Assembly: GCA_965222995.1 (NCBI GenBank)
Contig: OZ244977.1
Span: 806,001 to 870,000 of the forward strand
Direction: 5' to 3'
Source of the DNA: SB11 sp965222995
GTDB lineage: Bacteria > Bacteroidota > Bacteroidia > UBA8524
DNA length: 64,000 bases
Position numbers and translations under genes: made by a program. The notes beneath the pieces are model-generated. The model saw only the letters and a list, made by a program, of their open reading frames with translations, had not been told where the DNA came from and did not search any database. Below, in pieces: positions 27,072-35,728 of the stretch (its first letter is position 1; each line of letters begins with the position of its first letter).

Positions 27072-27995
27072 TTAGTTTTTTAGTATTTCTTTTTGAACAA
27101 AATCTAATAGTTCTTTAACTCTCGAAACAGGCTCTACTACTCCAATACCGATTGATTCATAAGATAATAGTTTTTCTCCCTTAGTAGAAATTACTGGACG
27201 TTTACTTAAACTCCAATATGGGGTAACATCACTGAATCTTCTTTGACTGACAATACCCAAAAATGATATACTATTTCCACCTAAAGTCTTATTTCCATAT
27301 TTATCCATTAAGCCTATAGTTCTAAATACTGGTCCTCCACTATTACCTGGGAAAATGTTACAATCAATTAAAATTTTTGATTTTAAAGGGGAATGTGGAG
27401 AAAGCCAGGCAATTATTCCAGAGCGAGTTAGTGCTTTATTACTGAACTCTAAGCCTACTGCTCCTGGGTAACCAAATACTAATATTGGAGCACCTTCAAA
27501 GATTTCATTTGATGAGGAAAACATACTATTAGGGAGAATAGGCATAGATTTATGGTTCTCAAAATCAGAAATATTCAAAACTGAGAAATGGGTTATTGGT
27601 AGACAAGCTAAGTCTATGTCACTGTTAGGATGCTTATACCAGTATGTTTCATTTGAGTCTGATAATTTAATTTCAATACCAAAATACTCATCAATTCGTC
27701 GCTCATTAGCCCATGAAAATTTAATTCTAATACGATTTGGGGTCCATTTTTGCGAACTATCTTCAAACACATGTTTAGCTGTTATAATACAAGGAATAAT
27801 AAAGCTATCATTATAATTGATACCAAAAATTACTCCTGTTCCTATATTCAGATAAATAGGCTGTTTTTTGATTGTATCAACAATTCCAATAGAGATTGTT
27901 GACTTTTGCCACTCTTCAATCCAAGATTTTTTTTGAGAAAAAAGAGTAAGTGGTAAATAAATTATGAAGAGAATTATGATATAGTATTTGTGCAT
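27072..27995 (-). CDS. Secreted trypsin-like serine protease
   Basis: 307 residues with signal peptide 'YYIIILFIIYLPLTLFSQ'. The S1 triad is visible: His in 'ITAKHVFEDSS', Asp in 'NSDIDLACLPI' and Ser in 'FPGNSGGPVF'. No PDZ domain follows, unlike the protease at 533-2119. The rest, including 'RIRIKFSWANERRIDEYFG', is not recognised. It may be a housekeeping or regulatory envelope protease. It follows clpB convergently, with a dispersed repeat between them. Confidence 0.75.
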   Translation of the reverse strand: MHKYYIIILFIIYLPLTLFSQKKSWIEEWQKSTISIGIVDTIKKQPIYLNIGTGVIFGINYNDSFIIPCIITAKHVFEDSSQKWTPNRIRIKFSWANERRIDEYFGIEIKLSDSNETYWYKHPNSDIDLACLPITHFSVLNISDFENHKSMPILPNSMFSSSNEIFEGAPILVFGYPGAVGLEFSNKALTRSGIIAWLSPHSPLKSKILIDCNIFPGNSGGPVFRTIGLMDKYGNKTLGGNSISFLGIVSQRRFSDVTPYWSLSKRPVISTKGEKLLSYESIGIGVVEPVSRVKELLDFVQKEILKN

Positions 27996-28024
27996 TTGAT
28001 TAGTTTACTGTTTGACGAATATAC

Positions 28025-28390
28025 TTATTTTTTACCTTTAGTAGGCTTTGGTTTCAAGCTACTTACATAGTCATAACTTTTCTTAAACCAAGGTAAAAGT
28101 TCTTCGGTGTTTTCCAGTAAAACCATAGGTACAAGCCCATACTCTTTCATTACAGCACCATAAGAAACAGGGTTTTCAGTATTATATTTCTCTAAAAACT
28201 CAGCGAGGTCCGTTTTAGAAAGTCGTATCCCTAATTTACCATCTTTATATATCGCAGAAGTCATGTGCCCATTAACAGAAGTATAAGGGTTGGCTGCTCC
28301 TTTACGTTTAAAATTGGGAATGCTTGCTATTAAGGCATCATACAATGCTAAAGTCTCTGGTGGATAATTGCTTCTTTCTTTTTTAGCCAT
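28025..28390 (-). CDS. Small conserved protein, TfoX/Sxy N-terminal-like
   Basis: 121 residues from ATG 28390 (TTG 28399 also in frame). The core 'NPYTSVNGHMTSAIYKDGKL' followed by 'GIRLSKTDLAEFLEKY' resembles the TfoX N-terminal fold, which has a Gly-containing hairpin and a Leu-Arg-Leu strand. The tail is Lys-rich ('KPKPTKGKK'). No catalytic residues are visible, and the assignment to TfoX is from pattern memory. A role in competence should not be assumed. It sits 30 bases from the start of the protease gene on the same strand. Confidence 0.6.
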   Translation of the reverse strand: MAKKERSNYPPETLALYDALIASIPNFKRKGAANPYTSVNGHMTSAIYKDGKLGIRLSKTDLAEFLEKYNTENPVSYGAVMKEYGLVPMVLLENTEELLPWFKKSYDYVSSLKPKPTKGKK

Positions 28391-28519
28391 AATTATCAAA
28401 GTTAAAAATCTTTGATGACTTCAAAACAGGCTAGCGAAAAAAGGCAATTTTCAACAATAGCTCGGTAACTATGGTGAAGTGATTAAAATGGCTTTAATAC
28501 TAAGCTTTGTAGCAAATAA

Positions 28520-28939
28520 TTATTTAAGTGTGAAGCTAACTTTATTAGTATTGGAGTTTACAACAAATTTAGCATCTTTAAAATCAGGTGCACTGGTTAG
28601 CCCCCTGGCGTTATTAGAGAACCCATACAATTCAGTAGGTACACCAAAAAAATTCTTGTCTAACTTACCGTTTCCATTCTCGTCATGGTAAGCAGCAATG
28701 GCATAGTCTCCATAAGGTAAGTTGGGTAATTTAATAATAACTGTTTTGCTGTTAACATCTACAACCTTTCCTAAATATACATTTCTTTCTGAAGCAAAGC
28801 CATTGGCTTTATTATAAATACCTAATTGTATAGTGCCTTTGGCATTTTTTAAACCTGTAATTTCAACTACAAGAGTTCCTTTTTTTTCAGGTGTGCCCAT
28901 GCTTAAAAGAATTACGAGTGAAATTATTGTGTTTAACAT
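28520..28939 (-). CDS. DUF2141 secreted protein
   Basis: 139 residues with a short hydrophobic N-terminus (signal peptide 'MLNTIISLVILLSMG'). The DUF2141 pattern is present: 'GTLVVEITGLKNAKGTIQLG', 'LPYGDYAIAAYHDENGNGKLD' with an Asp-rich calcium-like loop, then 'FFGVPTELYGFSNNAR'. Members are small beta-sandwich envelope proteins of unknown function. It is divergent from the ECF sigma factor gene, only about 75 bases away, so the intergenic region may be shared. Confidence 0.85.
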   Translation of the reverse strand: MLNTIISLVILLSMGTPEKKGTLVVEITGLKNAKGTIQLGIYNKANGFASERNVYLGKVVDVNSKTVIIKLPNLPYGDYAIAAYHDENGNGKLDKNFFGVPTELYGFSNNARGLTSAPDFKDAKFVVNSNTNKVSFTLK

Positions 28940-29012
28940 ACATAAATAACAATCATCCTATTTTTTTTGTTTGGAAAAAATTAATGATAATAATTTAGCT
29001 AACATTGTATTA

Positions 29013-29594
29013 ATGTCTAATAACAACCCTACTTACCCAACAGAAGACTTATTAGTAGCTGCCATGAAACTGGGGAAGCAAGATGCATACTCGCAGTTAT
29101 ATGAACAGTACGCTGATACATTATATGGTGTGGTATGTAAAGTAGTGCGTAATGAAGATTTTGCTCCGGATGTTATGCAAGATAGTTTTGTGAAAATCTG
29201 GAAAAATATTACAAAATATGATGTAAGGAAATCTACCCTCTTTACGTGGATGCTTAATATTACTAGAAATACAGCTATAGATTTCATACGCTCTAAAAGT
29301 TATAGAGTTAGTAAGGAAAACCAAAATATAGATGATTCCGTAAATAGTATTGAAAGTCAAGCATCAATTACACCAAAAGAAAATTTAATTGGTATAAAAG
29401 ATAAAGCCTTAAGTCTTGATGATAAATACAGTGTACTTATAGAAAAGCTCTATTTCGAGGGATATACTCAAGAAGAAGTTTCCAAAGAATTAGATATACC
29501 ATTAGGTACGGTTAAAACCAGAGTTCGGAAGGCTATGGTTGATTTAAAGAAAATTTTAAAGTTTATATTATTGTGGATATTAACGAAATATTAG
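29013..29594 (+). CDS. ECF-type RNA polymerase sigma factor
   Basis: 193 residues from ATG 29013. TTG 28971 would add 14 residues. Region 2 is 'YSQLYEQYADTLYGVV' to 'MQDSFVKIWKNITKY' and 'TWMLNITRNTAIDFIRSKS'. Region 4 is 'YTQEEVSKELDIPLGTVK' followed by 'TRVRKAMVDLK'. It redirects RNA polymerase to a small regulon and should be held by the RskA-type anti-sigma encoded next, whose start overlaps this gene by 22 bases. Confidence 0.93.
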   Translation: MSNNNPTYPTEDLLVAAMKLGKQDAYSQLYEQYADTLYGVVCKVVRNEDFAPDVMQDSFVKIWKNITKYDVRKSTLFTWMLNITRNTAIDFIRSKSYRVSKENQNIDDSVNSIESQASITPKENLIGIKDKALSLDDKYSVLIEKLYFEGYTQEEVSKELDIPLGTVKTRVRKAMVDLKKILKFILLWILTKY

Positions 29595-30355
29595 AAAGCG
29601 GATTATTAGAACTTTATGTTCTAGACCTTGCCACTGCTGATGAAGTTAAACAGGTTGAAGCATGGAGGTTACAATATCCACAAATTGATAGTGAGATAGC
29701 CAGTATTGAAAAAACTGTTGCAGCTTATGTGAAACAGTTTGATAAAACGCCACCTGCCGAATTAAAAGACAAAATTTTAGCTGAATTGGGTATTAATAAA
29801 GAAAATATACCACATAGAAGTAAATTAAAAACTACTGTAGTAATGTATGCCATGGTTGCCTCAGTGGCATTGCTTGTTGGAAGCGTAGTACTTAATATGT
29901 TTTTCTATAACAAATGGCAAACCAGTGAAAGTCAAGTTGCCCAGTTAGAAAGTGAGAGGCATAATATTTTAGCAGAAGCCGATTTACAAAAAGCTACTTT
30001 AGAAAGTCAAGCAAAAGACTTAAGCATTTTAAAACGCCCCGGACTTAAAGTAGTATCGTTAAATAGCGTTAATGTTAAAGGTGAAGAAAAGGTAACAGTA
30101 TATTGGGATACTGATGAAAACGTAGTTTTTGTAAACGTAAATAACTTACCGGAATTACCTAGCGATAAACAATACCAACTTTGGGCTTTGGCAGATGGAA
30201 CACCTGTTGATGCAGGTGTAATGGAGCTAGGTAGTGAAAATTTACAGCAACTTAAAAGTATTGATGATGCACAAGCGTTTGCTATAACTATTGAGAAGCG
30301 TGGTGGTGCTGAAAGCCCTACGTTAGACCAAATGGTTGTTATAGGAACGGTATAA
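29573..30355 (+). CDS. RskA-family anti-sigma factor
   Basis: 260 residues from GTG 29573. The N-terminal zinc-less anti-sigma domain (about 1-75, 'LLELYVLDLATADEVKQVEA') is cytosolic. One membrane helix lies at about 88-110 ('VVMYAMVASVALLVGSVVL'), then a coiled coil. The extracytoplasmic RskA C-terminal domain has 'LPSDKQYQLWALADGTPVDA' and 'FAITIEKRGG'. It should bind the preceding sigma factor and release it on envelope signals, usually by regulated proteolysis. It overlaps the sigma gene, indicating coupled translation, and ends at a strong terminator. Confidence 0.9.
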   Translation: MDINEILESGLLELYVLDLATADEVKQVEAWRLQYPQIDSEIASIEKTVAAYVKQFDKTPPAELKDKILAELGINKENIPHRSKLKTTVVMYAMVASVALLVGSVVLNMFFYNKWQTSESQVAQLESERHNILAEADLQKATLESQAKDLSILKRPGLKVVSLNSVNVKGEEKVTVYWDTDENVVFVNVNNLPELPSDKQYQLWALADGTPVDAGVMELGSENLQQLKSIDDAQAFAITIEKRGGAESPTLDQMVVIGTV

Positions 30356-30380
30356 GTAATTTCAATAGGAATATTGCTTT

Positions 30381-30412
30381 AAAGCCCCATCTTTTAAGGT
30401 GGGGCTTTTTTT
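30381..30412 (+). terminator. Intrinsic terminator after the sigma/anti-sigma pair
   Basis: AAAGCCCCATC (30381-30391) pairs with GGTGGGGCTTT (30398-30408), with one T-G pair, followed by a T-run. It separates the CHRD gene as its own transcription unit. Confidence 0.9.
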
Positions 30413-30489
30413 ATTAAGAAATTTTTTAAAAAATAAATCCAAGATAGTTTTCATGTCGTAGGTATGGATATATGATAAACATCAAAGAC

Positions 30490-32307
30490 ATGAAAAAACT
30501 AATTACTTTAACAACATTGCTATTGCTTATTACAACATTTGCAACAGCACAAACCAACGGAAAACTATTAATAACAGCAAAACTTTCAGGAGACCAGGAA
30601 GTACCCGCTGTTACTACTGATGCAACCGGTGTGGCAGGCTTAATGCTAAATGAGAACAGAGATAGCCTGTTTATAAACATTACAGTTGCAAAATTATCAG
30701 GCCCTATTACCGGTATTCATATTCATGAAGGAGGAAAAGGAGTTAATGGAGGGGTTAAAACCAACCTTACAACTGCTGTAAACGGTAACTTAATTTCAAC
30801 GGTAATTACAGGAACAGATTTAACAAGTGAAATGATAGGTGGTTTGCTTACAGGCAAATATTATCTGAATGTTCACACGGCTGCAAATGCGAGTGGTGAA
30901 ATTCGAGGACAATTAGAACTGGAGACTGACTGGGGATTTTTCGGGATGCTTGAAGGTGCACAAGAAGTACCACCTGTAAACACAAATGCTCAAGGTTGGA
31001 TAGTAACCAGTTTAAGTAAAAATAAAGAAATGGTACATGTTTGGGCGGTGTTTAGAGGATTATCAGGAAATGCAAGTGCTGCTCATTTCCATAAAGCTGC
31101 TGTAGGTATGAATGGTGGAGTAGTTGCAGACCTATCTTCTCATATTTCAGGGAACACAATAGTAGCTACTATTCCCGCCACAACATTTGCCGATGATTTA
31201 ATTGCAGGAAATATTTATTTAAATGTCCATACAGCGGCTAATCCGGGTGGCGAACTACGTGCACAGTTAATGATGAGTAATAATTTAAACTATGTATCGT
31301 GGTTGGATGGTGCACAAGAGGTACCCCCTGTTTCTGTTACGGGTAAAGGTGTAGCTCTTTTCTGGGTTAATGCTGCTATGGATTCTTTATGGTATAATGT
31401 GATAGTAGATTCAACCACAGGGGCAATTACCGCTGCACACTTGCACGAAGGCGCAAAAGGCTCAAATGGTGGTGTACTAGTAAACTTATCATCCGGCATT
31501 AACGGTAACTTAATTACAGGCGTTGCTACAGGTTTAACTAAGGCAAACCTTTCCAAAATAATGAAAAGTAATGTTTATATAAACGTTCATACAGCTGCCA
31601 ATGCCAGTGGAGAGGTTCGCGGTCAGTTAATGCCGCTTGCAAGGACTGGATATACTGCTTTAATAAACGGACTTCAAGAGGTGCCAGTAGTGGTTACAAC
31701 TGCAATGGGTAGTGGAATTGTATCTGTTGATGCTATGGAAACCAACGCACATTATATGTTTGTAGTAAACGGTTTAAGTGGGAATATTACCGGAGCACAT
31801 TTTCATAATGCGGCAGTGGGAGCAAATGGTGGGGTTGTACACAATGTAACCTCATCGTTTTCGCAAAATGGTACCAGTGATGCGGCATTTAATTATTGGA
31901 CGACCGGTTTTACTGCTGCTAACGCCAAACAATTTAGAGACGGTGAAATATATGTGAATATACACACCGCCGCAAATGCAAATGGAGAGATACGCGGACA
32001 AATTACTGGTGAAGGGTTTACGGTACCTAACACTACAAGCATATTTACTCCATCAGCTACTAAAACAATTTCAGCATACCCTAATCCGGCTATAAATACT
32101 GTTAATTTTCAGTTTAGTGAAGCAGAAAATGGTATTGCAAAAATTAATATAGTAGACATTCAGGGTAAAACGGTTTTATCGCAAACCACTGAATTATCCA
32201 ATACTAATGAAATTTCTTTACCTGTTTCGGGATTAGAGCAAGGTGTATATATAATTAATATTGAAACTCTTAATGGCGTAAGTGTTTCTAAGTTTATTAA
32301 ACAATAG
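30490..32307 (+). CDS. Secreted protein with four CHRD domains and a type IX sorting tail
   Basis: 605 residues from ATG 30490 (ATG 30472 in frame). A signal peptide ends near 'ATAQ'. Four CHRD (chordin-like) domains of about 120 residues each follow, every one carrying 'GxQEVPxV', a His-containing 'HxHxxxxGxNGGV' segment and 'VNxHTAANxxGExRxQ'. The C-terminus is a Por-type sorting tail ('AYPNPAINTVNFQFSEAENG'). The conserved His pairs suggest metal binding, which is inference. It sits downstream of an ECF sigma/anti-sigma pair and may belong to its regulon. Confidence 0.9.
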   Translation: MKKLITLTTLLLLITTFATAQTNGKLLITAKLSGDQEVPAVTTDATGVAGLMLNENRDSLFINITVAKLSGPITGIHIHEGGKGVNGGVKTNLTTAVNGNLISTVITGTDLTSEMIGGLLTGKYYLNVHTAANASGEIRGQLELETDWGFFGMLEGAQEVPPVNTNAQGWIVTSLSKNKEMVHVWAVFRGLSGNASAAHFHKAAVGMNGGVVADLSSHISGNTIVATIPATTFADDLIAGNIYLNVHTAANPGGELRAQLMMSNNLNYVSWLDGAQEVPPVSVTGKGVALFWVNAAMDSLWYNVIVDSTTGAITAAHLHEGAKGSNGGVLVNLSSGINGNLITGVATGLTKANLSKIMKSNVYINVHTAANASGEVRGQLMPLARTGYTALINGLQEVPVVVTTAMGSGIVSVDAMETNAHYMFVVNGLSGNITGAHFHNAAVGANGGVVHNVTSSFSQNGTSDAAFNYWTTGFTAANAKQFRDGEIYVNIHTAANANGEIRGQITGEGFTVPNTTSIFTPSATKTISAYPNPAINTVNFQFSEAENGIAKINIVDIQGKTVLSQTTELSNTNEISLPVSGLEQGVYIINIETLNGVSVSKFIKQ

Positions 32308-32340
32308 TAGATTGTTTTTTTATAGTTTAGTTCTTGAACT

Positions 32341-32370
32341 AAAAGCTCTGCCATTGGCAGAGCTTTTTTA
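32341..32370 (+). terminator. Intrinsic terminator after the CHRD gene
   Basis: AAAAGCTCTGCC (32341-32352) and GGCAGAGCTTTT (32356-32367) form a perfect 12-bp stem with loop ATT, followed by T residues. Confidence 0.92.
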
Positions 32371-32492
32371 TTTATCTGATACTCAGTAGATTTTAAAATA
32401 ATGGTAAAAAATTTTAAATATTAGAAACTAAAAACTCAATTACTTCGTATGTATAGAGTAATAGCAAATATTAAAGCTATAAGAAGATATTT

Positions 32493-32903
32493 ATGACTAT
32501 ACTAAACAACTATGAAAGAATTATTACCAATACGGAAACACATTACTGGCATACTGAGAGTGTAAAAGAAGATTTTAAGCCAATACTTAATTTATTAATT
32601 GTAACTGATACTCAAAACAATAGACCGAGTTTAAAAATAGAGGCGAATCATTTTTTTAGTAATAGAGAAAATTTCACACTTTTTTGGAAGACAAAAAGTC
32701 AAGAAAAAAAGGGTGAGCTGCATTACAGGAGAAATAATGCTATTGACGATTATCTTTTTGCTGTAGATATTGTTAAGTTTTTAAATCTTGAGTTTGATTT
32801 GGCTTTTTGTGGAATTCAATTATTTAATGAAAAAGAGGCAGACACATTTGTTGGCGTATTTGAAGATTATCATCAATTGATACAAATGGAATTGCAAGCC
32901 TAG
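32493..32903 (+). CDS. Hypothetical protein
   Basis: 136 residues from ATG 32493, without signal peptide or membrane segments. The composition is mixed and rather rich in Asn, Glu and Phe. No motif is recognised. The segment 'NFTLFWKTKSQEKKGELHY' and a C-terminal 'YHQLIQMELQA' helix suggest a small soluble alpha/beta protein. It stands alone between two terminators, so it is probably a single-gene unit. Confidence 0.6.
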   Translation: MTILNNYERIITNTETHYWHTESVKEDFKPILNLLIVTDTQNNRPSLKIEANHFFSNRENFTLFWKTKSQEKKGELHYRRNNAIDDYLFAVDIVKFLNLEFDLAFCGIQLFNEKEADTFVGVFEDYHQLIQMELQA

Positions 32904-32921
32904 AAAGATTTTAAATAAAAA

Positions 32922-32940
32922 AGCCTCATAAAATGAGGCT
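32922..32940. terminator. Shared terminator of convergent genes
   Basis: AGCCTCAT (32922-32929) and ATGAGGCT (32933-32940) pair perfectly, with loop AAA. The minus strand continues with TTTTTTATTT, making it a good terminator for pdhB. Plus-strand support is weaker. Confidence 0.75.
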
Positions 32941-32965
32941 CATAATAATATAAAAATAAAGTTTG

Positions 32966-33943
32966 TTATATATATAAAACTGATTTTACAGCTTCTAAGC
33001 TTCTTGCAACCGTAGGGACAGTGGCATTTACTAAAGTACCTGCATAACTCATAGGCACATCTCTATTAGTGATGCGTATTACCGGAGCATCCATATAATC
33101 GAAAGCCCTGCGCTGAACGGTATAAGCTAACTCAGATGAAATAGAAGCTAAAGGCCACGCTTCTTCTATAACCACCATGCGGTTAGTTTTCTTTACTGAT
33201 TCTATTAAAGTATCGTAATCAATAGGGCGCACAGAGCGCAAATCAATTACTTCAGCATTAATATCATCCTTAGCAAGCTCATTGGCAGTTTCATGTGCTA
33301 CTTTCATCATCTTACCAAATGATACCAATGTAACGTCACTACCTTCTTTAGCTATATGGGCTTTGCCAATAGGCAATAAATATTCTTCTTCAGGTACTTC
33401 ACCTTTATCACCATACATCAATTCGCTTTCCATAAAAATAACAGGGTCGTTATCACGGATTGATGTTTTTAATAAACCTTTGGCTTCATATGGGTTACTG
33501 GGTACAATTACTTTTAAGCCCGGGCAGTTGGCATACCAGTTTTCAAAATTTTGAGAGTGTTGTGCCGCTAATTGCCCTGCATTACCAGTTGGTCCTCTAA
33601 ACACCATAGGTATTCCAAATTGCCCGCCACTCATATTCAACATTTTTGCAGCACTGTTTATCACTTGGTCAATAGCCACTAGCGAGAAATTGAAAGTCAT
33701 AAACTCAATAATGGGGCGTATGCCATTCATGGCTGCACCTACACCAATACCTGCAAAGCCAAGCTCAGAAATGGGTGTATCAATAACCCTTTTTGCACCA
33801 AACTCGTCCAACATGCCTTGACTCACTTTATAAGCCCCGTTATATTCGGCAACCTCTTCACCCATTAAAAAAACGTCTTTATCACGACGCATTTCTTCAT
33901 TCATGGCTTCACGCAGTGCCTCACGAAATTGAATTTCTCTCAT
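32966..33943 (-). CDS. pdhB: Pyruvate dehydrogenase E1 component, beta subunit
   Basis: 325 residues of the transketolase-like beta subunit of the alpha2beta2 E1 of pyruvate dehydrogenase, which decarboxylates pyruvate with thiamine diphosphate. Signatures: 'REIQFREALREAMNEEM', 'FLMGEEVAEYNGAYKVSQG' (the Glu contacts ThDP), 'RVIDTPISELGFAGIGVGAA', 'QHSQNFENWYANCPGLK' and 'WPLASISSELA'. The alpha subunit is not adjacent. A minus-strand TATTTTTG at 33967-33974, without a clear -33 TTG, may be the -7 element. Confidence 0.93.
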   Translation of the reverse strand: MREIQFREALREAMNEEMRRDKDVFLMGEEVAEYNGAYKVSQGMLDEFGAKRVIDTPISELGFAGIGVGAAMNGIRPIIEFMTFNFSLVAIDQVINSAAKMLNMSGGQFGIPMVFRGPTGNAGQLAAQHSQNFENWYANCPGLKVIVPSNPYEAKGLLKTSIRDNDPVIFMESELMYGDKGEVPEEEYLLPIGKAHIAKEGSDVTLVSFGKMMKVAHETANELAKDDINAEVIDLRSVRPIDYDTLIESVKKTNRMVVIEEAWPLASISSELAYTVQRRAFDYMDAPVIRITNRDVPMSYAGTLVNATVPTVARSLEAVKSVLYI

Positions 33944-34040
33944 TATTAAATTCTTTGTCGAAAGCGCAAAAATAAAATAAATAGCCCACTTTTATAGCGT
34001 ATAAAAGCAGGCTAAAAATAAAACTTATAAAACCTTGTTT

Positions 34041-34313
34041 TTAAGGGTTTTGCTTCCAACGCTCGAGCTTAGGAATACCCATTGTGAATAGTGAAGCTAA
34101 AAAACCGGGGAATTTTTTCTCAGTTTTCAGATAGTTTTTTACAAAGTTTCGCATTTGGTTCACATCCCAATCAGGTTGTTTAAATGCCCCGTCTTCGTAA
34201 CAATATGCACAATACATAGTGCTAATGCTTCCATCAGTCTCAGTACCGCCGCCATTAGGGCTTTGTTTCATGGGCATACTACAGCTTTGGCAATATTTAT
34301 ATTCTTTTTTCAT
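34041..34313 (-). CDS. Small zinc-ribbon protein
   Basis: 90 residues. The N-terminal 'YCQSCSMPMKQ' and 'MYCAYCYEDGAF' supply two CxxC pairs, a putative zinc-ribbon site, and the protein ends with the basic, Pro-containing 'FPGFLASLFTMGIPKLERWK'. The family (putative zinc ribbon, common in bacteria) has no known function. It ends about 98 bases upstream of the pdhB start on the same strand. Confidence 0.75.
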   Translation of the reverse strand: MKKEYKYCQSCSMPMKQSPNGGGTETDGSISTMYCAYCYEDGAFKQPDWDVNQMRNFVKNYLKTEKKFPGFLASLFTMGIPKLERWKQNP

Positions 34314-34419
34314 AAGGTTATATTTTACACAAAAGTGATGGGCTTGCGTGTCAACCCTATGTCAGCAGAAAATGCTGTTTTTATTTTTTAGCCCTAATAT
34401 TTTCAAATAAAGTAATATG

Positions 34420-34439
34420 TTGATAAAATCATTTATCAA
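34420..34439. promoter_or_regulatory. Perfect palindrome upstream of the transglutaminase-like gene
   Basis: TTGATAAA (34420-34427) and TTTATCAA (34432-34439) are perfect inverted repeats with a 4-base gap, in the divergent intergenic region about 100 bases before ATG 34541. It could be an operator. No known regulator is matched. Confidence 0.35.
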
Positions 34440-34540
34440 ATGAAACCCCTAGAACAATAATTATCTCAGGCATTCAGTTATAATTATAAAGAAAAAGTTT
34501 TAGCGATTTAAGTGTGCTACAGGCAACTTTTTTAAAAGTT

Positions 34541-35728
34541 ATGGCGTTTAATAATATAAAGAGGGGAAGTTTGGCATTGCTTTTGGTTTTCATTTACCAA
34601 ACAAGTGTTAAAGGTATAAATACCAAAAGAGTAGAAGTAAATTTCTACGGGCACACGGTTAAGATAGATTACGATAACAAATTAAATAATATACGATATG
34701 AAAGTGCTGTTGAACAATTTATTAAAAGCTTTGATGAAAAGAGCACTGGCTCGGACTATGTATCTTTAGTTAACCAGTTTCATCAAGCATCGCAAAATTT
34801 TGGATTGGATGATGTGGGCAAGATTTTACTTGTAAATGCTTTTACCAAAAAAGCATTTGCCCACCGCCCCCAAAATTTCAAAACCCTTATTGCATGGTAC
34901 ATTCTGTACCGAGACAGCATGGATGTAATGCTGTGCTATACCAAACGAAAATTTTCTTTATACGGAAGGCTGAATATTACTCCTTATGGCATAGGCTATA
35001 TAAACAAAAGGGGAAAAATTTATACAGATTTGAGCTTTTCTACACAAAAACCTCAAAAGGGTAGGGTTACTGAATACAGACCTAAAAATTATAATAGCCA
35101 ACCTAAGCGATTAATCCAGCTTAATACCAAAACTTACCCAAAGATTGATGCAATTAAGAAAAGGAAGGTTTTTTCATTTATTTATAATGAGAAACAATAC
35201 CACTACAACGCAACTATAAATCAGTCGTTGATACAATACTTGAGGGATTTACCCGTGATTGAACTGGGGAACAGTTATGTAAGTATTGGGTTTTCAAAAA
35301 GTTTAAAAGAGTCACTTATCAATGGCTTGGGAAATACTATAAAAAGTATGGAAAAGCGTGATGCAATGGCTTTTCTTCTAAAGTTTGTTCAAAGTATACC
35401 CTATAAAACTGATGATGAGCAATGGGGGTATGAGCGTTATTCTTTTGGTGAGGAAACATTATTTAATGATTATGCAGATTGTGAAGACAAGGTAATTTTA
35501 TATGCTACTTTATTAAAGGAACTTTTAAGTGTTGAATGTGTAGCTTTGGTTTATGAAAAAGATGAGCATGTGGCTATTGCATTGAAACTACCACAAAACA
35601 GTGCAAACTTTAGTTTTACTTATGGCGGGGAAAAGTATTTAACTGCGGAGCCTACCGGACAAGGTTTTGAATTGGGAAGGTTGGGCTTTGATGTTAAACG
35701 AGTAGATAATGTGGTTGATTTACACTAA
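34541..35728 (+). CDS. Secreted transglutaminase-like cysteine peptidase-fold protein
   Basis: 395 residues from ATG 34541 (GTG 34514 in frame). A signal peptide 'GSLALLLVFIYQTSVKG' is followed by an unrecognised N-terminal half and a C-terminal transglutaminase-like domain. Candidate catalytic residues are Cys314 ('DYADCEDKVILYATLLKEL'), His343 ('DEHVAIAL') and Glu370 ('LTAEPTGQG') in place of the usual Asp. Such domains act as peptidases or cross-linkers at the envelope; the substrate is unknown. The 3' end overlaps the convergent hydrolase gene by 4 bases. Confidence 0.7.
   Translation: MAFNNIKRGSLALLLVFIYQTSVKGINTKRVEVNFYGHTVKIDYDNKLNNIRYESAVEQFIKSFDEKSTGSDYVSLVNQFHQASQNFGLDDVGKILLVNAFTKKAFAHRPQNFKTLIAWYILYRDSMDVMLCYTKRKFSLYGRLNITPYGIGYINKRGKIYTDLSFSTQKPQKGRVTEYRPKNYNSQPKRLIQLNTKTYPKIDAIKKRKVFSFIYNEKQYHYNATINQSLIQYLRDLPVIELGNSYVSIGFSKSLKESLINGLGNTIKSMEKRDAMAFLLKFVQSIPYKTDDEQWGYERYSFGEETLFNDYADCEDKVILYATLLKELLSVECVALVYEKDEHVAIALKLPQNSANFSFTYGGEKYLTAEPTGQGFELGRLGFDVKRVDNVVDLH

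Noticed and set aside
29573..29594. Overlap of sigma and anti-sigma genes as a frameshift
   Set aside because: Both proteins are complete and of family length; overlapping ECF/anti-sigma genes are common.
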